The notes under the pieces are model-generated. The model was not told where the DNA came from. It saw only the letters and a program-made list of their open reading frames with translations, and searched no databases. 64,000 nucleotides of DNA from a bacterium (GTDB taxonomy: Bacteria > SM23-31). The stretch's first letter is position 1. Every line of letters begins with the position of its first letter. This document shows positions 17,614 to 26,236 of this stretch, one piece after another. The stretch spans positions 32,710 through 96,709 of the forward strand of contig JANQEH010000249.1 in NCBI GenBank assembly GCA_028278455.1. The letters run 5' to 3'. Position numbers and translations under genes: made by a program.

Positions 17614-18984
17614 ATGAATATGCGATCACGAATATACTCCGGTGCAGAGCCTGAACAGGTAGCTGCAGATATTGCACCTCTTCTCGATTTTCAGGAAGAT
17701 GGTATTCCACTCGAAGAATTGTCTGAAATGATCGAATCACGGCTTGTCCCCCATTTCGTCATGTATGATGATCCCGGATTCCATTCATTTTATAATTTCT
17801 TTCCCGAAAAGGCCGCGGCTCTCGGAGCCGAGACAGCGCTGAAATATAACCAGGGTGTTACTAACTGGCAGGTTTCTCCCGGAGGAGTGATGCTCGAAGA
17901 GCTCTGCTGCAAAGCTTTCTGCAAACTTTACGGCCTGCCGGAGAAAGCGGAAGGGACATTCATGTATTCGGGCACTTATGCAAACCAGGAAGCTCTTTAT
18001 CTTGCACTCCACAGAAAGGCAGAACAGTGTGGTTTTGATCTCAGTAAGAAGGGACTGTCAGGATTTGAAGATCCATCAAAACTGGTGGTAATAACTTCCC
18101 GTGAGGCTCATTTTTCTGTCGATCATGCTGTACGGATTCTGGGTCTCGGTGACCAGAGCATAATCACTGTAGGTGTTGATGAAAAAAGGCGTATTGATAA
18201 AGTAGAATTGAAAAAAACAATCGAGGCCGTTCAGAATACTCACGTTGTTTTCTGTGTGGTTATTACTGCGGGGACGACCTGTACAGGTTCAATCGATCCT
18301 GTTCAGCCTGTTATCGAAATATGTGAAGGATTGGATACATGGATCCATGTAGATGCCGCCTACGGACTTGCATTTGCTCTATTAGACGAATTCAAACATC
18401 TATTTTCCGGGATTGAGAATGCAGATTCAATAACCTGGGATCCCCATAAACAGTTCGGGGTACCGATTCCGAATTCTCTTCTTTTCGTAAATAACAGCGC
18501 TGATTTTGAAAGGATTGCGGTTTACAGTGAATACTTCAATAAAAAGAAAGAGGACGTCCCTAATCCGGGTTTGAAGTCTCCACCTTCTACAAGACCGTTG
18601 ACTGCTCTATCGTTAGTGGCCGTGCTCAGACATCTGGGTATAAAAGGTATGTCAGACAGACTCCGTGCTCCTTTAGAGGCTGTTAAGGAATTATCAATTC
18701 GCCTGGAAAATGAACCGGATATTGAAATCATGCATACACCTGAACTGGGTATACTCTGTATCAGGATAATACCTACAGAATTTCCTCCGGAAAACCTTGA
18801 TCAGCTCCAGGTGGAAATCTTTAACCGTTTAATGAAAGAGGGGAAACGGTCAGTATCTGAGTCAAGAATTGACGGTAAGGCCGTATTAAGGATACTTGCT
18901 TTATCCCCTGACATTACTGTTGATATATTACTTGAGACGATAGATTATCTGCGGACAATTGCAAAAAACTTAATGGAAGCGTAA
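17614..18984 (+). CDS. Group II PLP-dependent decarboxylase
   Basis: This 456-residue enzyme belongs to the PLP group II decarboxylases (glutamate, aspartate, tyrosine and related decarboxylases). Signatures are the stacking His166 in SREAHFSVDHA, Asp247 in WIHVDAAYG, and the PLP lysine in WDPHKQFG (Lys279). The family more often has DAHKW. If it acts on aspartate it would make beta-alanine for the upstream omega-aminotransferase; glutamate would give 4-aminobutyrate. The substrate cannot be decided from sequence. Its ATG follows the hydantoinase stop with no gap, so translation is probably coupled. Confidence 0.88.
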   Translation: MNMRSRIYSGAEPEQVAADIAPLLDFQEDGIPLEELSEMIESRLVPHFVMYDDPGFHSFYNFFPEKAAALGAETALKYNQGVTNWQVSPGGVMLEELCCKAFCKLYGLPEKAEGTFMYSGTYANQEALYLALHRKAEQCGFDLSKKGLSGFEDPSKLVVITSREAHFSVDHAVRILGLGDQSIITVGVDEKRRIDKVELKKTIEAVQNTHVVFCVVITAGTTCTGSIDPVQPVIEICEGLDTWIHVDAAYGLAFALLDEFKHLFSGIENADSITWDPHKQFGVPIPNSLLFVNNSADFERIAVYSEYFNKKKEDVPNPGLKSPPSTRPLTALSLVAVLRHLGIKGMSDRLRAPLEAVKELSIRLENEPDIEIMHTPELGILCIRIIPTEFPPENLDQLQVEIFNRLMKEGKRSVSESRIDGKAVLRILALSPDITVDILLETIDYLRTIAKNLMEA

Positions 18985-19020
18985 GTTGATTTACAACCGG
19001 TTATAAATCTGACGGGAAAT

Positions 19021-20433
19021 ATGATAGATCTGATACTTAATTTAGCAGACAAATTCAACAAGATCCTGTGGGGACCATGGACACTTGTACTTATAGCCTC
19101 GGTCGGTATTTATCTCACCATCCGTTCCGGATTCTTCCAGATCAGACAATTCAGGTATATACTTCGTAATACGTTCGGAAAAATGTTTGAAAAGAAAACC
19201 GATCGTAAAGGAAGTATGTCTCCATTCCAGGCAACAACTACTGCCCTTGCCAGCACAGTCGGTATGGGTAACATAGCAGGTGTCGGCACAGCGCTTTCAG
19301 TTGGAGGTCCGGGAGCCATCTTCTGGATGTGGCTGCTCGCTATTTTCGGGATGATGACAAAAACTGTTGAAATAACCCTTGCGGTGCATTACAGAGATGT
19401 GGATGAGAATGGCAATCTTCACGGCGGCCCGATGTATTACATCAAAAAAGGACTCGGGTGGAATTATCTGTCAAAACAGTTTAGTATCGGTATCCTTATC
19501 GCTTGCATCCTTAGCTCTACCTTACTGCAGCCGCATACTGTCGGAAGGGCCCTTCTTCGCAGTTATGGTGTAAATCCATATCTCACTGCAACCCTGATGT
19601 CTATCATTACAGCTATTGTAGTGATTGGAGGGATCAAAAGAATAGGAAAATTCTGCGAGAGCCTTGTTCCTGTCATGGCTGCCCTCTATATGTTATGCGG
19701 TATAGCGATCTTCTTCGTAAATTATGAAAAGATCCCGGAAGTGTTTTCGATGATCTTCAAATATGCTTTTGCACCCGCTCCTGCAGTAGGAGGTTTTGCA
19801 GGTGCAACGATAATGGCAGCATTCAGGAATGGAATGAGGAGGGGTATTTTGTCCAACGAAGCCGGTCAGGGTACAGCTCCGATGGCTCATGCCACAGCAG
19901 ATACTGAACACCCTTTTAAACAGGGTATCTGGGGCGCATTTGAGGTTTTTATAGACACAATTGTAATATGCACTATCACCTCTTTCGCCCTGCTGTCAAC
20001 CGGTGTCCTCTCGAGCGGTGAATCGGGAATAGAACTTGTTATGACGGCATTCTCTGCTGTTTTCCCGGAGAACATGGGCAATGCGCTGCTTTCAATATGC
20101 ATTCTTGCTTTCTGCCTCACAACACAGATCGGATTCTTTATCTATTATGAAACAGCGGCTGTAAGCGCGTTCGGGAAGAAATCGATGCATTTTTTTAAAT
20201 GGTTCTACCTTCTTCCCGGAATTGTCTTCGCCGGTGTAACAAACGTTGATAAACTATGGTGGTTTGCAGATATTTCTGTTGGAGTATGCTGTATTCCAAA
20301 CCTTATCGCAGTGATCGCCCTTAACGGTGTTTTTTTCAAGTTGATGAAAGATTATCTCTCAGGCGAGAAAAAGTATTCTACAGACAAGATCGATATTTCA
20401 AGGGACTATATAAAGAAACCTTCCAGACTCTAA
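19021..20433 (+). CDS. Sodium:alanine symporter family (AGCS) transporter
   Basis: This 470-residue inner-membrane protein has about 11 hydrophobic segments and the AGCS signature GNIAGVGTALSVGGPGAIFWMW (residues about 81-102). It also has GGPMYYIKKGLG and MAAFRNGMRRGILSNEAGQG in the middle. AGCS proteins import alanine, glycine or similar small amino acids with Na+ or H+. In this operon it should bring in the amino acid or beta-amino acid that the neighbouring enzymes break down. The gap to the decarboxylase gene is 36 nt. Confidence 0.93.
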   Translation: MIDLILNLADKFNKILWGPWTLVLIASVGIYLTIRSGFFQIRQFRYILRNTFGKMFEKKTDRKGSMSPFQATTTALASTVGMGNIAGVGTALSVGGPGAIFWMWLLAIFGMMTKTVEITLAVHYRDVDENGNLHGGPMYYIKKGLGWNYLSKQFSIGILIACILSSTLLQPHTVGRALLRSYGVNPYLTATLMSIITAIVVIGGIKRIGKFCESLVPVMAALYMLCGIAIFFVNYEKIPEVFSMIFKYAFAPAPAVGGFAGATIMAAFRNGMRRGILSNEAGQGTAPMAHATADTEHPFKQGIWGAFEVFIDTIVICTITSFALLSTGVLSSGESGIELVMTAFSAVFPENMGNALLSICILAFCLTTQIGFFIYYETAAVSAFGKKSMHFFKWFYLLPGIVFAGVTNVDKLWWFADISVGVCCIPNLIAVIALNGVFFKLMKDYLSGEKKYSTDKIDISRDYIKKPSRL

Positions 20434-20454
20434 AAAGTCTTATTGGAGAACAAT

Positions 20455-21129
20455 ATGAGAATACTGATAATAAATCCGAACAGCGATCCGGTAATGACAG
20501 AAACGATAAAAAAGGCTGCAGTACAGTATGCAGAAGGAGAATTTGAAGTAGAATGCATGCTTACACCGGGAGCGCCTAAATTCATCGAAACATATGAAGA
20601 TGATATTCAATGTGCCGATGGAATGCTGAAACTTGTCCGGGAAAATGAAGGCAGATTCGATGCCTTTATCGTAGCCTGTCATGACGATCCTAATCTCGAT
20701 GCAATAAAGGAGATCACAGATAAACCCGCTGTCGGGATTGGCGAGGCATCAATGAAAATAGCATCAATGCTCGGACACAAATTTTCGGTACTTTCAACTG
20801 ATATTCACTCTGTCCCAGGCAAGGAAGTCCTTGTAAGAAAGTATCATTTGCAGGACAAACTTGCTTCAGTAAAAGCTCCTGTTAGACCAATATCCGATCT
20901 CGCCGACTATATGTCTTTTTTGGAGACTGCTAAAGCGGCAATCAATGATGATCTGGCGGAGGTTATAGTACTGGGCTGTGCCGGGCTTGCCGGAATAGAT
21001 AAAAAACTCCAGAATGAACTCGGTATCCCTGTACTTGATGGAGTTGTATGTGCGTTGATAATAGCTTCAGGTCTCGTTAAATACGGTATATCCACAAGCA
21101 AACTGAGACTATACAATCCTGAGTATTGA
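20455..21129 (+). CDS. Asp/Glu/hydantoin racemase family protein
   Basis: This 224-residue protein has the two catalytic cysteines of the Asp/Glu/hydantoin racemase superfamily: Cys75 in FIVACHDDPNLDA and Cys175 in IVLGCAGLAGID. The N-terminal RILIINPNSDP and the later GIGEASM motifs are typical of hydantoin racemases. It should interconvert D and L forms of a 5-substituted hydantoin or an amino acid, letting a stereospecific hydantoinase use both. I start it at the ATG at 20455, because GGAG at 20445-20448 sits 6 nt upstream; the TTG at 20443 overlaps that site. It is the last gene of the operon, 21 nt after the symporter. Confidence 0.9.
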   Translation: MRILIINPNSDPVMTETIKKAAVQYAEGEFEVECMLTPGAPKFIETYEDDIQCADGMLKLVRENEGRFDAFIVACHDDPNLDAIKEITDKPAVGIGEASMKIASMLGHKFSVLSTDIHSVPGKEVLVRKYHLQDKLASVKAPVRPISDLADYMSFLETAKAAINDDLAEVIVLGCAGLAGIDKKLQNELGIPVLDGVVCALIIASGLVKYGISTSKLRLYNPEY

Positions 21130-21167
21130 GAAACTCTATTCGATCTTCCTGAATATCAATGGGTTTA

Positions 21168-21200
21168 AGCTCAGATATATACTATCGAAGTACCTGAGCT
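21168..21200. terminator. Hairpin after the catabolic operon
   Basis: AGCTCAG (21168-21174) and CTGAGCT (21194-21200) are perfect 7-bp arms, with a smaller TACT/AGTA pairing inside the loop. It lies 38 nt past the racemase stop codon. There is no T tract, so this is only a possible end point for the operon transcript. Confidence 0.35.
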
Positions 21201-21336
21201 GCCTAATTGAGGATCTGATCCCATTTCACTTTTAAAAAGATAACTCAAAAAAGTTGGAACATTTTTCTATTTTTATTGTATTACAATAATAATATTTATA
21301 TTGGTTTCCAAGAAATATAATTATCCGGGAGGTGTT

Positions 21337-21672
21337 ATGGATTTATTAACGAGACTGGAAGAGGTTATTCTGATGAGCATTTGGCGTTTGAAGGACGGAG
21401 CATACGGAGTTACCATTAACAGGGCTGTTTCAAAGGTTACGGAAAAAGAATATTCAATGGGAGCTTTGTATTTCTCTCTGGACCAACTGCTGAGAAAGGG
21501 ATTTGTGTCGAAAAGTTTTGGTGATCCAACTCCTGAAAGAGGAGGAAGAAGGAAGATCTATTATTACCTTACGAGGGAGGGGAAAAATGCACTTCAGACC
21601 GTAAGGGATCTCCAGAGCTCACTCTGGGAAGATGTACCGAAATTCGAATTTACAAATAATAAGAATCCATGA
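21337..21672 (+). CDS. PadR family transcriptional regulator
   Basis: This 111-residue protein is a PadR-type winged-helix regulator: LEEVILMSIWRLKDGAYGVTI at the N-terminus, MGALYFSLDQLLRKGFVS for the recognition helix and wing region, and GRRKIYYYLTREGK, the family's hallmark. It starts at the ATG at 21337 after GGGAGG; the TTG at 21301 adds 12 residues before that ribosome site. Its stop overlaps the ATG of the ABC permease gene (ATGA). PadR genes paired with large permeases of this type are common in several FCB and Acidobacteria-like genomes, where the regulator probably controls the pair (inference). Confidence 0.9.
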   Translation: MDLLTRLEEVILMSIWRLKDGAYGVTINRAVSKVTEKEYSMGALYFSLDQLLRKGFVSKSFGDPTPERGGRRKIYYYLTREGKNALQTVRDLQSSLWEDVPKFEFTNNKNP

Positions 21673-24287
21673 GTATCAATAAATACACTCCTCCAAAAAC
21701 GGCTGCTTTTATCCTGAAACTTATCTCAAAACCCGGTGAAAGCTTCGGTTCTATAGGAGATTTCGAGGAATTATTCAATGAGAAGATCAAACAGATGGGG
21801 ATCTTTAAAGCTAAGCTGTGGTATTGGTCTCAGATATTCAGATCAGCTCCCAGACTTTTCAGAAACAACACTTCCTGGAGTTTAATCATGTTTAGAAACT
21901 ACCTAAAGATCGCATTGAGGAATTTTAGCAGGAACAGGGTGTATTCATTTATAAATGTTTTCGGTCTTGCTATCGGGATCGCATGCTGTGTTTTAATATT
22001 ACTTTATGTCAATGATGAGCTGAGTTATGATAATTACCATAATAATGGTGATAGAATCCACAGGATACTTTCATTCAGTACTATTGGAGGTACAACAAGA
22101 CATTTCTCGATGTCGCCTCCAGCTCTCGCTCCGGAACTGGAAAGTACGATTCCGGAGGTTGAATCTTATGTTAGGATTTTCAACAGGTGGGAAAATGCGC
22201 AGATCAGAATTGATGATAGATCGATTATTGATTCGGGATTCCTGCTTACGGATTCAACCTTCTTCGAGATATTCAGCTTCGAGTTTATATCAGGAAGCCC
22301 CGAATCTGCGATCGATGAACCCAATACTGTCGTTCTGACCGAAAAAACAGCGAAGCGTCTATTTGGGGATGAGGATCCGATGGGGAAGATTATCCATTTT
22401 GAGCACATGAGAATGGAGAATGTCTTGGTTACGGGCATAATAAAAGAAGTCCCTGAGAATTCGCATTTCACATTCAACTATATCATGCCTGTTAATACAA
22501 TTCCATTCAAAAACAATGGTAATCCTGTATTCCTTGCTGAAAATTACTATTTCTTCGGGCATTCATACTTACTGCTGAACGAAAATGCTGATGTAAGAGA
22601 AGTCGAAAACAAGATAAGAGCGTCAGTTGACAAAAGATGGGGAGATATGCTGAGCCAGAGAGGTGTTACACGACAGTACCCTCTTCAGAAACTCAGCGAT
22701 ATATACCTTAGATCAGATTATGAAGCAGACATCGGTGAAATGGGAAATATAACCTACATATACCTGTTTTCTGCCATTGCTGTTTTTGTATTGATCATTG
22801 CATGCATGAATTTTATAAACCTTTCAACAGCACGTTCATTAAAAAGAGCCAGAGAAGTTGGATTGAGGAAAGTGTTCGGAGCATTTAAAAGTCAGCTGAT
22901 AAGACAGTTTCTCAGCGAGTCAATTGTCTTTTCGCTGATAGGTTTGATTCTGGGAATGTTGTTAATTTATTTGATACTTCCCGCTTTTAACGGATTTGTT
23001 GGAAAAGAATTCACGATCTCCAGTCTGAACAGTAAAGCTATTTATATCGGATTGATATTCATAATGACACTGACAGGATTAATCTCCGGCAGTTTTCCCG
23101 CATTCATCCTGTCGAGATTCAATCCGATAACAGTATTGAAAGGAAAGATCTTCGGTAAGTCCGGAAATTTCTCTTTAAGAAAGGTACTTGTTTTGTTCCA
23201 GTTCTCGATTTCCATATTTATGATAGTCAGCATTTTAATCATATTGAAACAGGTAGATTATTTGAAGAATAAAAATCTGGGATTCAATAGGGAGCAACTG
23301 ATCGTTGTTGATTCGTCAGGCCCCAGGAATAATGCTTTAAAGGATCGGCTGCTTCAGAATTCAAACATTCTTTCAGTATCTTTTTCCACAAGTGTACCCG
23401 GAGGATTTACTGGAGATAACACCTACCATCCTGAGGATATGAATCCTGGAGTAACATTCAGAGCATCTGTTCTTAACGTCGACTATGATTTCATAGATAC
23501 ATATGAAATGGAAATGGTTATGGGAAGAAATTTTTCCCGGAATTTCGCGACAGATTCTGCACAGGCAATAATCATCAATGAAAAAGCTTTGGAAAATATC
23601 GGTTGGAAAGAATCCCCGATAGGTAGGAAGATCTTCAATGTTGGCGACGGCAATATCCCCCGGACCATAATAGGTGTGATAAAGGATTTTCACCATAAAG
23701 GCCTTCAAGAAGAGATAAATCCAACAGTTTTGATCCCTACCCTCAGATTCTACAGTTATGTGAACATCAGGATCAAAAACGAAAATATTACAGACACTAT
23801 AAACTTCCTGGAAAACACATTCAAAGAAATGGATGAAAATTCCGAATTCAACTATTATTTTATTGACGATAATTTCAGGGATAGGTATCAGGCAGAAGAA
23901 AGAGTAAGAATGATCTATGTATATTTCGGTTTTCTTGCGATAGCAATTGCGTGTCTTGGACTTTATGGTCTTGCATCATATACTGCTGAGCAGCGGACAA
24001 AAGAGATAGGCATCAAGAAAACTCTTGGCGCAAATAATTACACTATAGTAAAAAACTTAACAGGTGAGTTCGTTATAGTGGTATTGGCGTCGAACATACT
24101 TGCCTGGCCGGCTGCTTTGATAATTATGAGTTCATGGCTTACCAATTTTGCATATAGAACGGATTTAGATGTTTCCATCTTCCTTACATCCGGATTAATC
24201 GCTCTTATAATTGCCCTGCTGACTGTAGGCTACCAGGCAATAAAAGCTGCCGGAACAGATCCCGTGATTTCCCTCAGACATGAGTAG
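21669..24287 (+). CDS. ABC transporter permease, two MacB/FtsX units with prefix domain
   Basis: This 872-residue inner-membrane protein begins with a soluble permease-prefix domain (residues 1-75). Then come two MacB-periplasmic plus FtsX units: LKIALRNFSRNRVYSFINVFGLAIGI at about 78-103, the FtsX helices around AREVGLRKVFGAFKSQLIRQF, and a second unit starting near SLRKVLVLFQFSISIFMI. The last unit ends with TKEIGIKKTLGAN and three helices. No ATPase gene is adjacent, so it must pair with one encoded elsewhere. The likely role is mechanotransmission or export of a lipid, peptide or antimicrobial (inference). It overlaps padR by 4 nt, so translation is coupled. Confidence 0.92.
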   Translation: MSINKYTPPKTAAFILKLISKPGESFGSIGDFEELFNEKIKQMGIFKAKLWYWSQIFRSAPRLFRNNTSWSLIMFRNYLKIALRNFSRNRVYSFINVFGLAIGIACCVLILLYVNDELSYDNYHNNGDRIHRILSFSTIGGTTRHFSMSPPALAPELESTIPEVESYVRIFNRWENAQIRIDDRSIIDSGFLLTDSTFFEIFSFEFISGSPESAIDEPNTVVLTEKTAKRLFGDEDPMGKIIHFEHMRMENVLVTGIIKEVPENSHFTFNYIMPVNTIPFKNNGNPVFLAENYYFFGHSYLLLNENADVREVENKIRASVDKRWGDMLSQRGVTRQYPLQKLSDIYLRSDYEADIGEMGNITYIYLFSAIAVFVLIIACMNFINLSTARSLKRAREVGLRKVFGAFKSQLIRQFLSESIVFSLIGLILGMLLIYLILPAFNGFVGKEFTISSLNSKAIYIGLIFIMTLTGLISGSFPAFILSRFNPITVLKGKIFGKSGNFSLRKVLVLFQFSISIFMIVSILIILKQVDYLKNKNLGFNREQLIVVDSSGPRNNALKDRLLQNSNILSVSFSTSVPGGFTGDNTYHPEDMNPGVTFRASVLNVDYDFIDTYEMEMVMGRNFSRNFATDSAQAIIINEKALENIGWKESPIGRKIFNVGDGNIPRTIIGVIKDFHHKGLQEEINPTVLIPTLRFYSYVNIRIKNENITDTINFLENTFKEMDENSEFNYYFIDDNFRDRYQAEERVRMIYVYFGFLAIAIACLGLYGLASYTAEQRTKEIGIKKTLGANNYTIVKNLTGEFVIVVLASNILAWPAALIIMSSWLTNFAYRTDLDVSIFLTSGLIALIIALLTVGYQAIKAAGTDPVISLRHE

Positions 24288-24614
24288 GTATCCTGCACCT
24301 TGCTGGCGTAAAGTGGGGTATTTAGAATTTCGGAGATTGTAAATCAGGAACGGGAAAATTGCAGGAAAACAATTTCCTGTACCCGCATTTAACCGAAACA
24401 ATCCCCATGTATCTGACGTTTTATTAATGAAAAGATGAATATTTTTTGAAATAATTAAGTATATAGTATATAGAAGGTGCATGAAAAACAGTTTTTTTGA
24501 AAAATCTATTTTACTTAGGTCAATTTATCGTTATATTTGTCTATTACGCTTATCAGGACCTTGTGTTTATTTGAAATGCTCTTTAAAACCTGTTTATCCT
24601 AAAAAGGTGATATA
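24288..24614. other. Intergenic region
   Basis: These 327 bases separate the ABC permease gene from a small membrane-protein gene. There is an imperfect inverted repeat near 24350-24376 (GGAAAATTG with CAATTTCC) but no T tract after it. The second half is AT-rich and may hold the promoter for the 24615 gene. I see no other gene here. Confidence 0.5.
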
Positions 24615-24914
24615 ATGGGTGCGAATTTTAAAAATTTTGAAGTCGGTACGGCAAGCGGTGTTCTTGTTTATATCTTCTACGTGATTCTGGCAGCTATAGT
24701 CGGATTCATTTTATACAAGGTATTTTTATTCTACCAGGAACAGCGCAAATGGGCATGGCTTACCGATATGTGCAAAGAAAAGAAACTCAGCCAGAAGGAG
24801 CAGGCATATTTAAAAAATCTTGCCGTAAAGAAAAATTTTACAAGTGAAGATGATATTTACGGTTCCCTGTTCTCGCTGAATCTGCCGACACCGATAAAAC
24901 GCAAATTGCTTTAG
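24615..24914 (+). CDS. Small single-span membrane protein related to the PilZ protein N-terminus
   Basis: This 99-residue protein has one membrane segment (about residues 17-38) followed by a helical cytoplasmic part. The part after the membrane segment (QRKWAWLTDMCKEKKLSQKE and onward) aligns without gaps with residues 53-99 of the PilZ protein encoded at 27672-28790, including Q-R-x-W, LS..E and L..LA. So it looks like that module without the PilZ domain. It is preceded by an AAGGTGAT site and is convergent with the RecQ-like gene. Function unknown. Confidence 0.75.
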   Translation: MGANFKNFEVGTASGVLVYIFYVILAAIVGFILYKVFLFYQEQRKWAWLTDMCKEKKLSQKEQAYLKNLAVKKNFTSEDDIYGSLFSLNLPTPIKRKLL

Positions 24915-24945
24915 CAGAAAATCTACGGGATAGCGATCCAACAAG

Positions 24946-26211
24946 TCATTTTGTACGTGATTCTATCGTAGCAAGGAGTTTTAGCAAAGCTCTACCGCAG
25001 ATATTCCATGATTTTTCCCCAAATCCATTGATACCGATCAAATCCTCCCTGGTTTGAGGTACATTCTGAACAATTTCTTTTAGAACTCTATCCCGGAATA
25101 CCATAAATGCCGGAAGATCAAGCTCTCTGGCTTTTGCTCTGCGCAGATCCCTTATCTGATCGATCAGTTCAAGATCTATTTCATCACCGGGAGCTATTTT
25201 CAATTTTTTTGGCAATTCGAGAGTTTTGACCCCGGAGAGATCGAACATTTTGCGGCCGGAAGGACTGATTGAGATTGTAGGATATATTCCCCTTGTCTGT
25301 CTCAGGATTTTATCGGCACAGAGTTTTTCCAGAATCTCTCTGATATTCTTTCTGCGGACATCTCTCATCAGTGCAAATGTTTTTGCCCTGTAAAGCATAT
25401 ATGACCTAACTGTCACTGAAAACGTTCCTCTCAAAATATCGCATATCGTGTTTTTACCGAATTTCTCCCTGGTTTCAGTAATGCATACCAGTATTGTTTT
25501 TATTTTCTCCTTATCATCTCCGCGTCCGGAAGCTCGAGAAAGCTTCTTCTTACATAAGTCACAATTACCACATTCAGGGTACTTACCTTTCCCGAAAAAA
25601 TATGACTTAAGATATTTAATTCTGCATCCGGCCCTGAAACAATAATCATAAACATATTTCAGGGCTTCTAATTTCTTCGTCAGATCGGTATCTGTACCTG
25701 CCGTTTCTTCTGCCAGGATCTTTCGTTTTATGTACATGTCTTGTTCATCATACAGCAGAAAATGGTATGCAGTTATAGGCTGGATCAAATATTTCGTCAA
25801 TATCCGGATCATGGAATCAAGTGAATCAGGTATAAATTCATGAATTATAAACCTGAACTGCATTTCGACCGGGAGTTCTCTGCAGCTTGATTCATCGGTA
25901 ATAAACAGCTTCACCCGGCTTTTAAACAAATTCTCGAGTGATCTTTGATTATCTTCAAGGATTGAATCTACTGTGAAAACAGAGCATTTTACATTCGAAT
26001 CGTCAAGCAGCTCTGCTAAATACCTCGATTGCTCTGGATCATGAGATATAAGCATTCCAGGACCGTTGAACGTTTTCGCAATCTTAATTATCTTCGCTTC
26101 TTTTTCGCTTCCCGGTGATACATAAAACCTGATATCTGAGCCGGGAAAAGACCGGATAGAAAGAGCGGTATTCACAGTTTGAGATTGTGACCTGAACCTG
26201 TAATTGCTCAA
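24946..26211 (-). CDS. RecQ-like protein lacking the helicase motor
   Basis: Over 421 residues this protein follows RecQ from its second RecA domain to the end. RecA2-like sequence runs from about 20 to 165 and includes FRFIIHEFIPDSLDSMI and HFLLYDEQDM. The zinc site has Cys196, Cys214, Cys217 and Cys220 (CGNCDLC). A winged-helix RQC region covers about 232-325 and an HRDC domain about 345-415. The first RecA domain with Walker A and DEAH is absent. Motif VI, normally QE.GRAGRDG, reads IRILTKYLIQP. It therefore cannot be an ordinary ATP-driven helicase; DNA binding is likely to remain. The start is a TTG with GGAGG 4 nt upstream, and a peroxiredoxin gene ends 25 nt before it, so no motor exon is hidden there. 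Confidence 0.85.
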   Translation of the reverse strand: MSNYRFRSQSQTVNTALSIRSFPGSDIRFYVSPGSEKEAKIIKIAKTFNGPGMLISHDPEQSRYLAELLDDSNVKCSVFTVDSILEDNQRSLENLFKSRVKLFITDESSCRELPVEMQFRFIIHEFIPDSLDSMIRILTKYLIQPITAYHFLLYDEQDMYIKRKILAEETAGTDTDLTKKLEALKYVYDYCFRAGCRIKYLKSYFFGKGKYPECGNCDLCKKKLSRASGRGDDKEKIKTILVCITETREKFGKNTICDILRGTFSVTVRSYMLYRAKTFALMRDVRRKNIREILEKLCADKILRQTRGIYPTISISPSGRKMFDLSGVKTLELPKKLKIAPGDEIDLELIDQIRDLRRAKARELDLPAFMVFRDRVLKEIVQNVPQTREDLIGINGFGEKSWNICGRALLKLLATIESRTK

Positions 26212-26236
26212 TAATCCTCCGGCAGATAATGTTTTT

